This document shows positions 23,514 through 31,477 of a stretch of DNA of 45,754 nt, one piece after another. The first letter of the stretch is position 1; every line of letters starts with the position of its first letter. The notes beneath the pieces are model-generated. The model was not told where the DNA came from. It did no database searches and saw nothing but the letters and a program-made list of their open reading frames with translations. Origin of the DNA: an uncultured Fibrobacter sp. (GTDB lineage: Bacteria; Fibrobacterota; Fibrobacteria; Fibrobacterales; Fibrobacteraceae); contig NZ_CALEFV010000159.1 of NCBI RefSeq assembly GCF_937877005.1, positions 1-45,754 on the forward strand, written 5' to 3'. Made by a program: the position numbers and the translations under genes.

Positions 23514-25436
23514 ATGAATTTCAAGTCGTTTTTCCCGCTATTTTTATTGCCGGTTAGCGTTATTGCGGCGGTAAACCTGAATGTAAGCCTGGGTGACAGC
23601 ATCAAGCCTGTCACACATGTGGCAACAGGATCACTTTACGGCCTGACCGAGACGCTTCCGAGTAATATCGAAAAAGATGTTGCGCCTCTCAAGCCGAACG
23701 TGTTCCTTTCTCCGGCCCGCAGCGGTAGCGGTCGCCAGCAGGGAATTGGTGGGGCGTTCCTCGTGGCCCCCCGTGTCGAAAGCATCGGTGCCAAAATCCA
23801 AATTCGCCTTGCGGATGTGCTGCCGGGATGGCCGTACAAGTTCCAGAATATGGACCACTGGAAGCAGGAAGTGACTTCTGTCATCAAGGACAAGCTTGCC
23901 TCGAACAACAAGAACTTTGACGGCTACGAAATCTGGAATGAACCGAACGACACCTGGAAATCGAGTATCGACTTCAATTCCGGTCTCTGGAAACAGACCT
24001 ACGACTTGATCCGCCAACTCGACCCAGGTGCGAAAATCATCGGACCTTCATACTCGTTCTATCACGGTTCCAAGATGGAAGAATTCGTGAAGTACTGCTC
24101 GCAAAACAATTGCATGCCCGACGTGGTTAGCTGGCACCAGTGGGGTAGCGGTGGCTTTGTGGGCTCTGTCGAAACCTACCGCAATCTCGAAAAGAAATAC
24201 AATGTCAAGCCGCGTCCGCTGAGCATCAACGAATATTCTTCGACGGAACACAGCGAAGAAGGTTGCCCGGGGCTGTCTGTTCCGTTTATCGCAAAATTCG
24301 AACGTCACGGTGTCGAAAGTGCCATGATTTCTTGGTGGTTCGTACCGCTTCCGGGTCGCTTGGGAAGCCTTCTCACCAAGGATAACGAACGCGGTGGCGG
24401 CTGGTGGCTTTATAAGTGGTACGGCGACATGAGCGGCTACATGGCAAAGGTTGTGCCCCCCAACGACAAGAGCGACGGCGTGGACGGCTTTGCCGCTCTC
24501 GATAAAAAGAAGGGCTTTGCAAGCATCGTGCTCGGCGGAAACACTTTGGGCGATGTGAGCGTGAACATTTCGGGCATTCCGGAAGCGTTCGGCAAAAAAG
24601 TGAATGTCGATGTGGAATATGTCGTGTGGGAAGACAAGGACAAGGCGGTTCCTTCGACTACGCTCGAATCCAGCAAGGAATACGATGTCGTTGATGGTAA
24701 AATCATGGTCCCGGTGAACATCAAGAACACCAAGTACGGCTACCGCGTCTATGTGACGCCGATTATTCCGCAGGCACCCTACAAGGATGTGGCCGCCGCT
24801 ATTCCGGGCAAGATCGAAGTCGAAAATTACGATGTGGGCGGTTCCGGCAAGGCGTTCCTCGACAAGGACGACGAAAACAAGGGCGGAGAGTACCGCGAAG
24901 ATGCCGTCGATATCGTGAAGGCGGACGAAGGCTACGCTATCGGCTACACACAGGAAGGTGAATGGCTCGAATATACGGTGAATGTCGATAAGGCGACCGA
25001 TTACGACCTTAGCATTCGCTATGCGACTTCATCGGAGAATACGGGCGTCAAGCTCTATATCGACGATCAGCTCGCCTTGGACGGAGTATCGTTCCCGCAG
25101 GGGGCCGACTGGGAAACCTATACCGTCCATGATGCGGGTAGCGTGACGCTTCCTGCAGGCGAACATGTCCTGAAGCTGGAAGTCGTCGGGAACTATGTCA
25201 ACATAGACTGGCTGAACTTCGAGGATCCTTCCACGATGGGGCTGACTCTACGCCCTCTGCATGCTGTTCCAATGAAATCCGAGTATCAGGTATTCGATAT
25301 GCAGGGCCGCCTCGTTGCAAAACTCAACGCATCCGGCATTGCGGAACTGCAGGCAAAGGTATCTGCTTCCGTAAAGTGCGCTGGATCCTATCTTGTCAAG
25401 GGCAGGAGTGGCATTTACCGTATCGGCGTGCGTTAA
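23514..25436 (+). CDS. Clan GH-A glycoside hydrolase (GH39-like) with CBM6 and FPm-1
   Basis: A secreted retaining glycosidase of 640 residues. ATG 23514 is preferred over ATG 23505 because AAGGGA lies at a better distance. A short signal peptide ends near VIA-AVN. The catalytic region (about 25-420) shows clan GH-A hallmarks: acid/base Glu143 in YEIWNEPND and nucleophile Glu240 in SINEYSST, a spacing resembling GH39, with a C-terminal beta-sandwich. CBM6 about 425-570 and FPm-1 about 580-640. GH39 beta-xylosidase-like is my best guess, but GH30, GH79 or an unnamed GH-A family remain possible. It is the last enzyme before the signalling operon, with terminators on both sides. Confidence 0.75.
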   Translation: MNFKSFFPLFLLPVSVIAAVNLNVSLGDSIKPVTHVATGSLYGLTETLPSNIEKDVAPLKPNVFLSPARSGSGRQQGIGGAFLVAPRVESIGAKIQIRLADVLPGWPYKFQNMDHWKQEVTSVIKDKLASNNKNFDGYEIWNEPNDTWKSSIDFNSGLWKQTYDLIRQLDPGAKIIGPSYSFYHGSKMEEFVKYCSQNNCMPDVVSWHQWGSGGFVGSVETYRNLEKKYNVKPRPLSINEYSSTEHSEEGCPGLSVPFIAKFERHGVESAMISWWFVPLPGRLGSLLTKDNERGGGWWLYKWYGDMSGYMAKVVPPNDKSDGVDGFAALDKKKGFASIVLGGNTLGDVSVNISGIPEAFGKKVNVDVEYVVWEDKDKAVPSTTLESSKEYDVVDGKIMVPVNIKNTKYGYRVYVTPIIPQAPYKDVAAAIPGKIEVENYDVGGSGKAFLDKDDENKGGEYREDAVDIVKADEGYAIGYTQEGEWLEYTVNVDKATDYDLSIRYATSSENTGVKLYIDDQLALDGVSFPQGADWETYTVHDAGSVTLPAGEHVLKLEVVGNYVNIDWLNFEDPSTMGLTLRPLHAVPMKSEYQVFDMQGRLVAKLNASGIAELQAKVSASVKCAGSYLVKGRSGIYRIGVR

Positions 25437-25454
25437 GGAATTCCCACATCCCAT

Positions 25455-25489
25455 AAAAAGGCGTCCCAGGAGCTTCTGGGGCGTTTTTT
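25455..25489 (+). terminator. Terminator of the GH-A gene
   Basis: AAAAAGGCGTCCCAG pairs with CTGGGGCGTTTTTT (one G-T pair) around GAGCTT. It isolates the hydrolase from the signalling operon. Confidence 0.85.
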
Positions 25490-25582
25490 GCTGTGCAAAT
25501 GAACTGAAAAGGCGAAAAATTGGTTGTTTTGTGGTTTGTTCTGAAAAATGGAATATATATTTATTTGCTACGGGAATGTAAC

Positions 25583-27016
25583 ATGAATGTTTTGCAACCA
25601 AAAAGAATCCTGATTGTGGATGATGACCAGATGTCTCGGAAACTAGCTGAATTCGTGCTAGAAAAAGACGGCTATAAGGTCGTATCTTTGGATTCCGGGG
25701 AAGCGTGTATCGATTACCTGAAAAAGGAGGGTAAAGTCGATCTCGTGCTTCTGGATATTGAAATGCCCCTGCTGAATGGTATAGAGACGCTTGAGCGGAT
25801 CCGGGGGGATAGATCCATTGCCGAAACAAGAGTGTTTTTTTTGACGGCGAATGAATTTGGCAAGTATAAGGAGACTGCCAAGCGACTTGGGGTTCTGGAT
25901 TTCATATCAAAACCGATGTATGGCCCCGAAATTCTTGAACGTATCAAGAAGGTTTTTGCGAAAAACGACCTAAATGCCAAAGAGACGATCCTGGTCATCG
26001 ATGATGAACGCATGAACCTCAAACTGGCCGAGCATATGTTGCAGTCGGATTATGATGTGGTGATGGCACTGTCGTACAGGGAAGCGCTTGATTACCTGTC
26101 AAGAGAAATGCCCTCGCTAGTCCTTCTGGATGTCCATATGCCCGAAATGAATGGCTTTGAGCTCCTAGCCGAAATCCGCAAGATAAAGGATGGCGGCGAT
26201 CTGCCTGTCATTTTCCTGACGGCGGATAGCGATCGCGAGATAGAAGTCAGGGTGTTTAGGGAAGGTGCCCTGGATTATATCCAGAAACCTTTCATCCAGG
26301 AAGTCCTGCTGGAACGAATCAAGCGGATTCTTTCGCTGCGTAAGCTGCAGACCTCGCTAGAGCGAGAAGTGGAGCGAAAAACGGCGGCGCTCGAAGAAAG
26401 TAGGCGCAAACATGAAGTGCTGTCTCTGCAGGTTGTAAAGACTCTCGCGTCGGCAATCGATGCGAAGGATCGCTACACCAATGGCCATTCTAGCCGAGTC
26501 GCCACCTATAGCAGGGAAATAGCCCTCCGCGCAGGCAAGGATATTGAATATCAGGATGAAATCTATTTTGTTGCACTTTTGCATGATATCGGTAAAATTG
26601 GTATTCCGGACAATATCTTGAACAAAAGCTCGCAACTTTCGGCAGCGGAATACGAAATTATCAAGCAGCATCCGAGCATTGGGGTGGAAATTCTGAAGAA
26701 CATCACCGAGATGCCCAATATTGGAATGGGGGCGCATTATCATCATGAACGTTTCGATGGAAAGGGATACCCGGAAGGACTTTCCGGCTACGAGATTCCG
26801 GAAATCGCGCGTATTATTGCCGTAGCCGACGCGTACGATGCCATGACGAGCCGCCGCAGTTATCGTTCTGCGTTGCCACAGGAGGTGGTTCGCGATGAGC
26901 TAGTAAAGGGACGGGGATTGCAGTTCGATCCAGATTTTGCCGATGTGATGCTCAAGATGATTGACGAGGATCCCCGTTACGAAATGCGGGACGATGGACC
27001 GGCGCAGCAAGTTTAG
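25583..27016 (+). CDS. Response regulator: two REC domains and an HD-GYP phosphodiesterase
   Basis: A cytoplasmic output protein of 477 residues. ATG 25583 begins MNVLQPKRILIVDDD. REC1 about 8-125 with phospho-acceptor Asp58 (VLLDIEMP) and Lys in ISKPM. REC2 about 133-255 with Asp183 (VLLDVHMP) and Lys in IQKPF. A coiled coil (about 260-290) leads to HD-GYP (about 290-465) with His334-Asp335 in HDIGKIGIPD, then HHERFDGKGYPEG with an intact GYP. HD-GYP proteins hydrolyse cyclic di-GMP, so the expected output is a change in second messenger, not direct DNA binding. Two acceptors would allow input from both kinases encoded just downstream. No xylan box precedes it. Confidence 0.92.
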   Translation: MNVLQPKRILIVDDDQMSRKLAEFVLEKDGYKVVSLDSGEACIDYLKKEGKVDLVLLDIEMPLLNGIETLERIRGDRSIAETRVFFLTANEFGKYKETAKRLGVLDFISKPMYGPEILERIKKVFAKNDLNAKETILVIDDERMNLKLAEHMLQSDYDVVMALSYREALDYLSREMPSLVLLDVHMPEMNGFELLAEIRKIKDGGDLPVIFLTADSDREIEVRVFREGALDYIQKPFIQEVLLERIKRILSLRKLQTSLEREVERKTAALEESRRKHEVLSLQVVKTLASAIDAKDRYTNGHSSRVATYSREIALRAGKDIEYQDEIYFVALLHDIGKIGIPDNILNKSSQLSAAEYEIIKQHPSIGVEILKNITEMPNIGMGAHYHHERFDGKGYPEGLSGYEIPEIARIIAVADAYDAMTSRRSYRSALPQEVVRDELVKGRGLQFDPDFADVMLKMIDEDPRYEMRDDGPAQQV

Positions 27017-27032
27017 ACGATGGGAGCCGTCT

Positions 27033-29282
27033 ATGGATTCTGTAGATATCTTCGAGGAAAATGACCGCCGCGTCTTGAAAACCCTGACTAGGGTTATGCG
27101 TTGGCTATGGGTCGCGTTTCCGTTAATTTATTTGGGAAATGTAATTCATTTATTTAAAATTGATTATTTTGACTTGAGTGTGTCGTCAGTTATAGCCTTT
27201 GTGGTGCTTTGGTTTCCGACGCTACTTGAACGTCTAAATGCCCCTCTCACACTGCGAAGGTACTTCTGTGTGCTAGGCATGGCGTTTGTTATATCAATGA
27301 TGGCTACCAACGAGAATATAGGCATTTATATGACCTATGCTTTGGCCATGGTGACAAGTCTGCTCTTTTTTAATTCGACTTTTACGCTTAAGATTTCGAT
27401 TGTCAGTTTCTTTTTGATTGTTATGTCGCTGATTTTTAGGGCGCCGGGAGCGAATCATGGTGAATTTGAAACGGATACGCTATGGTGGGTCTCGAGAAGT
27501 GCCGGCTATTTGATCGAAATGTTTGTCATGACTTCCCTGTGTACGGTCATCGCGAAACGCACGCATCGCCTGCTAGAAAACGAAGCGCTTGCTCGTCAGA
27601 AGGCTCAGAGCGCTGAAGAAAAGGCGAAACTCTCTGACGAACTTCGCAAGGCATGGGCCGAAGCCGACGAGGCGAGAAAGAATGCGGAATCGGCAAATAT
27701 GGCCAAGAGTTTTTTCCTGGCAAACATGAGCCACGAAATTCGAACTCCCATTAACGGTATTTTGGGCATGAATTCCATTCTTCTAAAAGAATGCAAGGAC
27801 GAATCCCTGCTCGAATATGCCCGTAATATTCAGAATGCAGGACATACGCTTCTTTCGCTTGTGAACGATGTCCTCGACATTACAAAGATTGAATCGGGCA
27901 AAATGGAACTTGTTACCGGCGAATATGACCTATTTTCTGTACTGAACGACTGCTACAGCGTTGTGAGTCCGCGAGCTCAAAGCAAGAACCTGGAATTTAA
28001 CATTAGCGTGAGTCCGGAAATTCCTTCGAAACTCGAAGGGGATGAGGTCCGGATTCGCCAAATCATAAACAATCTGCTTTCTAACGCTGTAAAGTATACG
28101 CCTAAGGGAACCGTGGACCTGTCGGTGCGCTTTAATGAGCTGACGCCCAAAGATGGTAATCCATGTATAGAGCTTATTGTGGTGGTAGCCGATACGGGAG
28201 TTGGCATCCGTTCTGTTGATCATGACAAGCTCTTCCAGAGTTTTGAACGGATAGATTTGGAAAACAACCGGAATGTCGAGGGAACGGGCCTTGGGCTGAA
28301 TCTGACCAAGGAACTCGTCGAGATGATGGGTGGAAGTATTTCGGTGCGGAGCGTATACGGTACGGGTTCCGTATTTGAAGTTCGAATCCCGCAGGTCGTC
28401 AAGGGAAAAATTCCCATGGGCGACTTCATGGAGCGCCGCAAGGACTACATTTCCGATGTTTCGCATGTCAAACCGTTTAAGGCGAAAAATGCGCGGTTGC
28501 TTGTCGTTGACGATGTCCTAATGAATTTGAAGGTCGTCGCAGGATTACTGAAAGAAACGCAAATAAGGATTGATACTGCGACTAATGGTGAAGATGCCTT
28601 GAAACTTGTTGAGGAAAATCATTACGATCTGATTCTTCTGGACCATATGATGCCCGCAATGGATGGCGTTGAGACACTTCTGTGCATGAATGACATCAAG
28701 GGGTTCGATATAAGGAAGACTCCTGTGGTGATGCTCACTGCGAATGCAGTTGCCGGTGCGAAGGATGTCTATATACGGGCCGGTTTTACGGACTATATCA
28801 CGAAACCGATCCGTGAGGACGTGTTACTTTCAACGGTGAAAAAATACTTGCCGCAGGAGCTTGTGACGGATAGTGAAGCGGACGAAGGGAAGCCCGTATC
28901 GGAGAAGGAACTCGCCGCGCAGGATTCTGCACTCAATCTGTCCGATATTCTGGATACAGCAACGGGCCTTGGCTATTGCATGAACGAGGAATCCTTCTAT
29001 CACGAAATGCTTGCTGAATATGTTAGGAGCGATCATGGTGCCGAGCTTAATCATTTCTTTGATGAGGGCGATTTCGAAAACTACCGCATTGCCATTCATT
29101 CGCTGAAGAGTACTTCGCTCACCATTGGTGCCGTGACGCTTTCTAAAGATGCAAAAGCTCTTGAGGCAGCCTGCAAGGAGGGAAATTTTGATTTTGTTCG
29201 AGCCCAGCATGAAAGGTGTATGTCAGAATATAAAGAGATTGTAGACTATTTAAAGAAGTATCTCGCTTCGGGAGTTTGCTAA
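27033..29282 (+). CDS. Hybrid histidine kinase (6 TM, HisKA, HATPase, REC, Hpt)
   Basis: ATG 27033 has GGGAG 6 bp upstream and lies 16 bp after the HD-GYP gene. Of 749 residues, about 20-180 contain roughly six hydrophobic helices with no sizeable periplasmic domain. A charged coiled coil follows, then HisKA with His234 (ANMSHEIRTPINGIL), HATPase (NNLLSNAVKYT, DTGVGI, GTGLGLNLTK), REC with Asp537 (LLDHMMPAMDG) and a C-terminal Hpt with His689 (IHSLKSTS). All phosphorelay residues are intact. With no ligand-binding domain of its own, it may respond through a partner such as the Bmp-like protein encoded 1 bp downstream. It is paralogous to the kinase at 31474 from HisKA to Hpt. Confidence 0.92.
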   Translation: MDSVDIFEENDRRVLKTLTRVMRWLWVAFPLIYLGNVIHLFKIDYFDLSVSSVIAFVVLWFPTLLERLNAPLTLRRYFCVLGMAFVISMMATNENIGIYMTYALAMVTSLLFFNSTFTLKISIVSFFLIVMSLIFRAPGANHGEFETDTLWWVSRSAGYLIEMFVMTSLCTVIAKRTHRLLENEALARQKAQSAEEKAKLSDELRKAWAEADEARKNAESANMAKSFFLANMSHEIRTPINGILGMNSILLKECKDESLLEYARNIQNAGHTLLSLVNDVLDITKIESGKMELVTGEYDLFSVLNDCYSVVSPRAQSKNLEFNISVSPEIPSKLEGDEVRIRQIINNLLSNAVKYTPKGTVDLSVRFNELTPKDGNPCIELIVVVADTGVGIRSVDHDKLFQSFERIDLENNRNVEGTGLGLNLTKELVEMMGGSISVRSVYGTGSVFEVRIPQVVKGKIPMGDFMERRKDYISDVSHVKPFKAKNARLLVVDDVLMNLKVVAGLLKETQIRIDTATNGEDALKLVEENHYDLILLDHMMPAMDGVETLLCMNDIKGFDIRKTPVVMLTANAVAGAKDVYIRAGFTDYITKPIREDVLLSTVKKYLPQELVTDSEADEGKPVSEKELAAQDSALNLSDILDTATGLGYCMNEESFYHEMLAEYVRSDHGAELNHFFDEGDFENYRIAIHSLKSTSLTIGAVTLSKDAKALEAACKEGNFDFVRAQHERCMSEYKEIVDYLKKYLASGVC

Positions 29283-29283
29283 C

Positions 29284-30381
29284 GTGAAATTCATCTATGC
29301 TATACCTGCTGTAATCATTGCGGTCATTGTGGCTGGTTTGCTTGCCGTCAATGTTAAAAAGGGTGATACTGATATTACCCGTGAAAAGACAAAGGTTGCG
29401 ATGCTTCTCCATGGTCCAAAGGATGATCGCAGCTGGGGCCAGTCACATTACGAGGGTCTGCAGAAAACCGCCGAAGAACTCAACCTGGAAATCCTGATGC
29501 GTGAAAATGTTCCGGTTGACACCTCTGCGCAGCTCATCATGGAATCGTTGATTGATTCTGGCGTGAAAATCATTTTGGCCAATTCCTTCCAGTTCGGCCC
29601 TTATATCAGGGCTGTTGCGAGTACGCATCCTGAGGTGAAGTTCTTTCATGCGTCTGGCGTAGAAACGGCTCCGAACATCGTGGCCTTCTTTGGACGCATC
29701 TACCAGATGCGGTATCTTTCGGGAATTGTCGCCGGAATGCAGTCTAAGACAGGCAAAATAGGCTATGTGGCTTCATTTGACATTCCCGAAGTAGTGCGCG
29801 GAATAAATGCCTTTACACTAGGTGTCAAAAAGGCGAATCCGGAGGCGAATGTTTTTGTTCGCTGGACTAAATCCTGGGTCGATGACGAAAGTTGTGCCCG
29901 CGCAACCCGGTCCCTCCTGAAAAATAAGGAAATCGATGTCCTTGCCGTGCATGTGGACAGCCGAGAACCTTTACGGATTGCGGATTCGCTTGGAATCTGG
30001 ATTGTCGGCTATAATCTCGATAATTCCGAATTGTATCCGGAGCATTATTTGACGGCTCCGGTATGGCGCTGGGAAAAGTTCTATACTCCGCATATTCTTG
30101 ATGTCCTTAAGAATCGTTTTGTGGGTGCGAACTATTGGGATGGTGCCGTATCGGGTATCGTTGATTTGGCTCCGTTTACACCTCATGTGAAACCGGAAGC
30201 GACAAAGATGGTGGCCGAAGAACGGGAACGGATGATGAACGGATCTTTTGATGTTTTTTACGGACCTATCGAGGACAATGCTGGAACAATCCGCATTAAC
30301 GAGGGCGAAAGTATGTCCGACGAGGATATGCTCAATCAGTTTAACTGGTTTGTTAAGGGGGTAAAAGTCGATGAAGAGTAA
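29284..30381 (+). CDS. Bmp/PnrA-like periplasmic binding protein 1
   Basis: A 365-residue protein of the basic membrane protein (PF02608) substrate-binding fold. GTG 29284 starts 1 bp after the upstream kinase stop, with GGGAG 10 bp before it. The N-terminus is one hydrophobic helix with no lipobox Cys and no clear cleavage site, so it may be a membrane-anchored periplasmic protein. Family-like segments are YIRAVASTHPEVKFFHASG, IYQMRYLSGIVAG and KIGYVASFD. Members usually bind purine nucleosides for ABC import, but no ABC ATPase or permease gene is present. Placed between two hybrid kinases, it is better read as a sensory binding protein. Ligand unknown. Confidence 0.83.
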   Translation: MKFIYAIPAVIIAVIVAGLLAVNVKKGDTDITREKTKVAMLLHGPKDDRSWGQSHYEGLQKTAEELNLEILMRENVPVDTSAQLIMESLIDSGVKIILANSFQFGPYIRAVASTHPEVKFFHASGVETAPNIVAFFGRIYQMRYLSGIVAGMQSKTGKIGYVASFDIPEVVRGINAFTLGVKKANPEANVFVRWTKSWVDDESCARATRSLLKNKEIDVLAVHVDSREPLRIADSLGIWIVGYNLDNSELYPEHYLTAPVWRWEKFYTPHILDVLKNRFVGANYWDGAVSGIVDLAPFTPHVKPEATKMVAEERERMMNGSFDVFYGPIEDNAGTIRINEGESMSDEDMLNQFNWFVKGVKVDEE

Positions 30382-31477
30382 AATTACGATAGCGGCACTG
30401 GCAGCAGTCATTATATTCTTTGTATTACTATTTGCGTCATTTGAGCATGTCGGAAATGACGATGTAATCAAGAAATCGGAGGCGCAAAAACTGCGGGTTG
30501 GTTTTATTCTTCTGAGTGATACGGCGGACAATGGCTGGAATGAGACTCATTATAGGGGCATTAAGGCTGCTTGCGACAGCCTTGATATCCAAATGGTCCT
30601 AACGGATGAAATTCCGGAAGAAAGGGCCCCTTTGGAGAAGGCGGTGAACGATATGCTTGCGGATAGCTTGAAGGTAATCGTTCTTACGAGCTATAGCTAT
30701 CCTATCATTATAAAGGATATCATTGAAGCGCATCCTGAAGTGATGTTCTATGGAATCAACTGGGAAATGAGCGCTCCTAATTACAAGGCCTACTTTGCCC
30801 GTATTTACCAGGCGAGGTATCTTGCGGGAGTTCTTGCCGGAGCGATGACAAAGAAGAATCGGGTGGGCTATGTGGCTGCCATGAAAAATATACAGGTTTA
30901 CAGGGGCCTGAATGCCTTTATTCTGGGCGTGAGACATGCGAATCCGAAAGCGCAGGTGTTTGTGCGCTGGACGAATTCCTGGAACGAAGGTCGTGCTGAA
31001 ATAGAAAATGCCAATAAACTGATAGATAGTTCCGATGTCGATGTCATCGGCTTCCATCAGGACCGTTCCTACATTATTGAAACCGCCGAAAAACGTGGGG
31101 TGTACTGTATCGGAAATCATGTGGAGAAAAACCGTTTCTCGCCTAAAATGTTGAGTTCGATCGCTCTTAACTGGGGTATCGTCTATAAGGATTTCCTTCA
31201 GGATTACATTCAGAAGAAGGATAACGAAAATATGGATTACTGGATTGGACTCGAAAAGGATGCCGTAGGACTTTCCTTCTACTCGAGCGAGGTGCCCGAT
31301 TCGGTGAAAGCCCTGGTAAAAGACGCCATTGACCGAATCAAGGGCGGGTACAACATCTTTTCTGGAAAAATTTATGACAGCGAAGGAAAAGTCCGGTCCG
31401 AGGATGGAGAATCGGTTAGCGACGAGGTTCTTCGCAGCGAGATGGAATGGCTTATAAAGGGTGCGGTTGAACCATGA
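30371..31477 (+). CDS. Bmp/PnrA-like periplasmic binding protein 2
   Basis: A 368-residue paralogue of the preceding protein. ATG 30371 overlaps the upstream gene by 11 bp, so translation is probably coupled. It has the same layout: an N-terminal hydrophobic anchor without a lipobox, then the Bmp fold with IYQARYLAGVLAGAMTKK, RVGYVAAMKNIQ and FVRWTNSWNEG, which align closely with the first copy. Differences at the candidate ligand face (for example YGINWEMSAPN versus FHASGVETAPN) suggest a different ligand. It overlaps the next kinase gene by 4 bp. Same sensory interpretation, with the same uncertainty. Confidence 0.83.
   Translation: MKSKITIAALAAVIIFFVLLFASFEHVGNDDVIKKSEAQKLRVGFILLSDTADNGWNETHYRGIKAACDSLDIQMVLTDEIPEERAPLEKAVNDMLADSLKVIVLTSYSYPIIIKDIIEAHPEVMFYGINWEMSAPNYKAYFARIYQARYLAGVLAGAMTKKNRVGYVAAMKNIQVYRGLNAFILGVRHANPKAQVFVRWTNSWNEGRAEIENANKLIDSSDVDVIGFHQDRSYIIETAEKRGVYCIGNHVEKNRFSPKMLSSIALNWGIVYKDFLQDYIQKKDNENMDYWIGLEKDAVGLSFYSSEVPDSVKALVKDAIDRIKGGYNIFSGKIYDSEGKVRSEDGESVSDEVLRSEMEWLIKGAVEP

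Noticed and set aside
29284..31477. An ABC nucleoside importer encoded with the Bmp-like proteins
   Set aside because: No ATPase or permease gene is present; the neighbours are kinases and a response regulator.
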